Source: Lentisphaerota bacterium (GTDB lineage Bacteria > Verrucomicrobiota > Kiritimatiellia > RFP12 > UBA1067). Taken from it: a stretch of DNA of 9,310 bases. This document shows positions 6,862 to 9,310 of this stretch, piece after piece. Numbering within the stretch: the stretch's first letter is position 1; every line of letters begins with the position of its first letter. Below the pieces are notes generated by a model. The model saw only the letters and a list, made by a program, of their open reading frames with translations. It searched no databases and had not been told where the DNA came from. The stretch is from the NCBI GenBank assembly GCA_022839525.1, contig JALHET010000057.1, forward strand, positions 1 to 9,310, in the 5' to 3' direction. A program made the translations under genes and the position numbers.

Positions 6862-6943
6862 TCTCACACGAAGACACGAAGGGCACGAAGGGGATTAGGG
6901 GGCTATGGAAAAACCTTTGTGACCGTTGTGCCTTTGTGTGAGA
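6862..6943. repeat. imperfect inverted repeat of CACGAAGG-like units
   Basis: The arms 6862-6891 and 6914-6943 match at 24 of 30 positions in inverted orientation, around a 22-nt loop. Three of the mismatches would be G-U pairs in plus-strand RNA, so that RNA would fold better than the minus-strand one. Each arm is built of degenerate direct repeats of about 9-10 nt (CACACGAAGA, CACGAAGGG, CACGAAGG on the left; CACAAAGG, CACAACGG, CACAAAGG on the complement of the right). This is the style of short intergenic repeats scattered in many bacterial genomes; it is not coding. Confidence 0.8.
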
Positions 6944-6955
6944 TTGAATTGGGTT

Positions 6956-6970
6956 GCGGGCGTTGCCCGC
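6956..6970 (-). terminator. GC hairpin directly after the lysC stop, terminator-like
   Basis: GCGGGC (6956-6961) and GCCCGC (6965-6970) form a 6-bp all-GC stem with a three-base loop, beginning one nt after the lysC TAA. No U-run follows, so it may protect the 3' end or attenuate readthrough into cimA rather than stop transcription fully. Confidence 0.35.
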
Positions 6971-6971
6971 G

Positions 6972-8324
6972 TTAGAAAAACGCTTTGTAGAGCGCTCGCA
7001 CGGCCTTCGCGCGCTGCTCGGCCTTGACCCCGAACATCATGCTGATCTCGGAAGAGCCCTGGTTCATCATCTCGATGTTCACGCCCGCGTCCGACAACGC
7101 CCGCGTCGCCTTCGCCGCCATGCCCACCGTGTAATAGAGCCCTTCCCCCACCACCATCACCAACGCATACCCGCGCTCCACAAGCACCGCGTCGGGGTTC
7201 AGGTCGCGCCGGATGCGCTCCACCACGCGCCGCTCGCACGCCTGATCGAAGTTCTTGTCGCGGATCACCACCGAGACGTTGTCGATGCCGGAGGGCATGT
7301 GCTCGTACGACACCCCCTCCCACTCCAGAATCTGCAGGAGGTGGCGGCCGAACCCGATCTCGCGGTTCATCATGTACTTGTCCACAAAGATATTGCAGAA
7401 CCCGTCGTCGCTCGCGATCCCCACCACGCCGCCGGACAGGACGCGGCGCGACTGCACGATCATCGTGCCCGGCTCATCGGGCCGGTTGGTGTTGCGCACG
7501 TTGATCGGCACGCCGGCCTTGACCGCCGGAATCACCGCCTCGTCGTGGAACACGCCGAAGCCGGCGTACGACAATTCGCGCATCTCCCGGTACGTCATCA
7601 CCGGGATTCCCGCCTTGACGTCCGGCACCAGCCGGGGATCCACCGGATAGACCGAGTCCACATCCGTGAAGTTCTCGTACACGTCGGCCTTCACCGCCGC
7701 CGCCAAAATCGACCCCGTGATGTCCGAACCGCCGCGCGGGAAGGTTGCCACCTTACCGTCTTTCGTGACGCCGAAAAAGCCCGGGAAAACCACGACCTCC
7801 TCGCGGTCCCTCAAGTTTTTCGCGAGAAACTGATACGACTCATCCAGCAGCTGCGCGTTGCCGTAGTCGCTCGTCAGAACCATCCCGGCCTCTTGCGGGC
7901 TCAGGTAAACGGCCTTGACGCCGCGCGCCTGAAAGGCCTGCGCCACGATCTTCGCGCTGTTATCCTCGCCCGCCGCCTTCATGCAGTCCATGAAGATGCC
8001 GCGGTGCGATTTGTCCCCGGCCAGCCGGAAACGCAGATCCTTCTCGATCTCCGCCGTGATGCCCGCAGGCAGGCTCAGCTCGCGCTGGATTACCGCATAC
8101 CGCTCCACGATCGCCGCCAGAATCTCTTCGTGCTCCTTATCCGCCAGCGCCAGTTCCGCACACGCGATCAGAAGATCCGTCACCTTGGTATCGGCCGTGT
8201 CGCGCTTGCCCGGCGCGGACACCACGACAATCCGGCGTGCCGGATCAGCCAGCACAATGTCGACAATCTTGGTCACCTGCTCCGCGCTGGCGACCGACGA
8301 GCCGCCGAACTTACACACTTTCAT
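6972..8324 (-). CDS. lysC: aspartate kinase (aspartokinase III type)
   Basis: The 450-residue monofunctional enzyme phosphorylates aspartate to 4-phospho-aspartate, the entry to lysine, threonine, methionine and diaminopimelate. The amino-acid kinase domain (about 1-295) has KFGGSSVA (5-12), VVVSAPGKR (33-41), RGGSDITG (197-204) and FTDVDSVYPVDPR (219-231). Two ACT domains follow. The first, about 307-375, contains KYMMNREIGFGRHLLQILE and PSGIDNVSVV; the second, about 385-447, contains NQGSSEISMMFGV. Motifs and length recall Bacillus YclM and other class III aspartokinases, so feedback by lysine and/or threonine is expected through the ACT domains, though the exact effector cannot be read from sequence. 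The start is ATG with AGAGGA only four nt upstream; MKVCKFGGSS is the standard family N-terminus. It precedes cimA by 168 nt, so the two probably share a transcript. Confidence 0.95.
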   Translation of the reverse strand: MKVCKFGGSSVASAEQVTKIVDIVLADPARRIVVVSAPGKRDTADTKVTDLLIACAELALADKEHEEILAAIVERYAVIQRELSLPAGITAEIEKDLRFRLAGDKSHRGIFMDCMKAAGEDNSAKIVAQAFQARGVKAVYLSPQEAGMVLTSDYGNAQLLDESYQFLAKNLRDREEVVVFPGFFGVTKDGKVATFPRGGSDITGSILAAAVKADVYENFTDVDSVYPVDPRLVPDVKAGIPVMTYREMRELSYAGFGVFHDEAVIPAVKAGVPINVRNTNRPDEPGTMIVQSRRVLSGGVVGIASDDGFCNIFVDKYMMNREIGFGRHLLQILEWEGVSYEHMPSGIDNVSVVIRDKNFDQACERRVVERIRRDLNPDAVLVERGYALVMVVGEGLYYTVGMAAKATRALSDAGVNIEMMNQGSSEISMMFGVKAEQRAKAVRALYKAFF

Positions 8325-8462
8325 CGCATCCTCTGTTTTCCGCTACCGTAACCCCCGTCTTCCGCTGCATCTCTTCCCGTCTTCCTTCTGCCGCTGAGAC
8401 CGTACGGAATACCGGCGTGTCTGTTACTCCTGCCGCCCGACACACGGTGCCAGTCGTTTGGG
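8325..8462 (-). promoter_or_regulatory. lysC leader with predicted stem-loop
   Basis: If transcription starts near 8462, lysC has a leader of about 138 nt. It contains a stem of ACCG/GTGTC (8411-8421) with GACAC/CGGT (8439-8448) around a 17-nt loop, an 8-bp palindrome CCGTACGG (8400-8407), and a 10-bp direct repeat CCCGTCTTCC at 8354-8363 and 8376-8385. I do not see the conserved cores of a lysine riboswitch or a T-box. Regulation by this leader is only a possibility. Confidence 0.3.
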
Positions 8463-8468
8463 GTTGAA

Positions 8469-8498
8469 ATAATAGGGGAAACGCAAATGTCTTGTCCA
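8469..8498 (-). promoter_or_regulatory. sigma70-like promoter of lysC
   Basis: On the minus strand TGGACA (8498-8493, 5 of 6 to consensus) and TATTAT (8474-8469, 5 of 6) are 18 nt apart. It faces lysC, whose ATG lies 145 nt downstream of the -10. It is the best promoter match in the 577-nt gap. Confidence 0.5.
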
Positions 8499-8578
8499 GC
8501 CTCAAGCACAGGGCTGACGTAATCGGTTAGTGACAGGAGGAGGTAACGTTCGTGCGTTTTGGGGTTCATTGCGGCGCC

Positions 8579-8692
8579 ATCGCTATCGCCATCGGGATCA
8601 GGATCGCCGCCACCCTTACACTCGCCGTTGCAAGCCCCTGCGTGGGCGCAACGGCCGATTTCGATACCGATAGCGATACCGATTTGGATCAA
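8579..8692. repeat. nested inverted repeat: ATC-hexamers, GC hairpin, GAT-hexamers
   Basis: Five ATC triplets occur at exact 6-nt spacing (starting at 8579, 8585, 8591, 8597, 8603). Six GAT triplets, the reverse complement, occur at exact 6-nt spacing (8657, 8663, 8669, 8675, 8681, 8687). They can pair as long imperfect arms. Between them GCCGTTGC (8624-8631) plus GCCC (8634-8637) pairs with GGGC (8644-8647) plus GCAACGGC (8648-8655), a 12-bp stem with a two-base bulge. The rest of the 8325-8901 gap holds the lysC promoter and leader plus, at 8700-8901, no gene or motif I can support. The element gives low-complexity Ile-Gly or Asp-rich translations on either strand, so it is more likely a repeat than a gene. 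Confidence 0.8.
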
Positions 8693-8901
8693 ACGCTAAC
8701 CCGATGCTCCATGGCGGCGTTGAGCATGTTTGAGCCCGCTATTGAGGTCTTTGCCATCCCATTCCAGATTGGTGTCGTTCTTCTTTGGGCCTCAGTTACC
8801 TTGCTACGGCAACGCGTTACCACACCTTGAAAACGCTCCACAACCCTTGAATGTCTAACCCCGCTACTCCCTGAACACATTGTACACGTAGAAAAATGCC
8901 G

Positions 8902-9310
8902 CTACGGCTCCTTCGGCCAAGACGTGTCGCGCCAGTCCGGCTTTAACAGGTTGTTCTTCCCGTCAAACTCAAGGTTGCGGTCGTTAGGAGTCGGGTTCAG
9001 ATAATAAGTAAAGCGCACACCGCCCATCCAATCCCAATCGAACTCGCCATGGATTTTTCCATACAGGGCGCTGACGATATTGCCCTCTTCGTCCTTCTTT
9101 GTCCGCACACGGAAGAAATAGTTCTGATCGTCACGTTTTTCATTGAAATATCCATCCTTGTGACTGTATGACTTTCGGGTCAGGCAGGTCTCATATCCCT
9201 GTTCCGGCGCGAGGCGCGGAAGGCGGAGAAGGCTCCCTTTGTTGGGTTCGGCATAGACGGATTGGATGCCGTCCCCGTCGTTGGAAAACCCCACATGGAA
9301 AGAGGAGTCG
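8902..9310 (-). CDS. hypothetical protein, C-terminal part (5' end outside window)
   Basis: The last 135 codons of a gene that enters from the right edge end at a TAG. The frame stays open through the edge (the first full codons read DSSFHVGFS), so the GTG at 9294 is probably internal and not the start. I do not recognise the family. The fragment is rich in charged and aromatic residues, has no membrane segment, and contains motifs that look conserved: LPRLAPEQGYETCLTRKSY, NEKRDDQNYFFRVRT, and a terminal block with YLNPTPNDRNLEFD. Alternating hydrophobic residues suggest a beta-rich domain. The coding sequence appears less GC-rich than lysC and cimA. It lies 577 nt upstream of lysC on the same strand, separated by a repeat element, so no operon link is suggested. 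It is probably a real gene from its natural amino-acid make-up. Confidence 0.7.
   Translation of the reverse strand, partial: DSSFHVGFSNDGDGIQSVYAEPNKGSLLRLPRLAPEQGYETCLTRKSYSHKDGYFNEKRDDQNYFFRVRTKKDEEGNIVSALYGKIHGEFDWDWMGGVRFTYYLNPTPNDRNLEFDGKNNLLKPDWRDTSWPKEP

Noticed and set aside
8325..8470. Lysine riboswitch or T-box in the lysC leader
   Set aside because: The length is compatible, but the conserved core sequences of neither class are visible.
8321..8692. Minus-strand frame of 123 codons upstream of lysC
   Set aside because: It starts in the GAT/ATC repeat (Ile-Gly-rich), has no recognisable domain, and runs into the lysC start in another frame; the promoter and leader explain the region better.
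8579..8692. CRISPR array
   Set aside because: The period is only six nt and the units are degenerate; there are no spacers of CRISPR length and no cas genes.
9292..9294. GTG start of the right-edge gene
   Set aside because: The frame stays open to the window edge with natural-looking residues before this codon and there is no ribosome-binding site in front of it.

Overview
The window looks like chromosomal DNA from a GC-rich bacterium of the PVC group, most likely Kiritimatiellota or a relative within Verrucomicrobiota in the wide sense. This is an inference. It rests on a gene run matching, in order, length and architecture, the type IV pilus-like cluster known from Akkermansia as Amuc_1102, 1101, 1100, 1099 and 1098, together with housekeeping genes of ordinary bacterial type. 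No transposase, integrase, tRNA, rRNA or CRISPR array is visible.

Region 1 (about 1-4600, minus strand) is a tightly packed pilus-assembly operon. In order of transcription it encodes a secreted Amuc_1102-like protein (4511-3822), a PilM-like actin-fold protein with a PilN-like membrane segment fused to its C-terminus (3822-2128), a PilO-like Amuc_1100-type membrane protein (2131-1163), and an Amuc_1099-type membrane protein with a zinc-ribbon-like knuckle, two thrombospondin type 3-like calcium loops and a PilP-like beta-rich C-terminus (1159-89). The next gene starts at the very edge (ATG at 4-2) and by synteny should be the PilQ/Amuc_1098-type secretin. Junctions overlap by 1 nt or 4 nt, or leave 3 nt. 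Only the last gene has a longer leader, with a promoter-like sequence of its own. Functionally the run is pilMNOPQ with M and N fused.

Region 2 (4512-5225) holds a divergent promoter region and one plus-strand gene for a small divergent-PAP2 (DUF212/YuiD-type) membrane protein. That gene converges on cimA with a 12-nt gap.

Region 3 (5226-8474, minus strand) is an amino-acid pair: aspartate kinase (lysC), then (R)-citramalate synthase (cimA). The first commits aspartate to the lysine, threonine and methionine branch. The second makes the precursor of 2-oxobutyrate for isoleucine without using threonine. The 168-nt spacer between them carries a GC hairpin, a long imperfect inverted repeat built from CACGAAGG-like units, and a perfect 20-bp palindrome just before cimA. 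lysC has a good sigma70-like promoter and a leader of about 138 nt.

Region 4 (8325-9310) is a 577-nt gap followed by the 3' end of an unrecognised gene. The gap contains an unusual nested inverted repeat: five ATCNNN hexamers, then a 12-bp GC hairpin, then six GATNNN hexamers. This looks like an intergenic repeat element rather than coding sequence.

The most interesting points are the PilM-PilN fusion, the zinc-knuckle plus calcium-loop Amuc_1099-type protein, and the two structured intergenic repeats flanking lysC.
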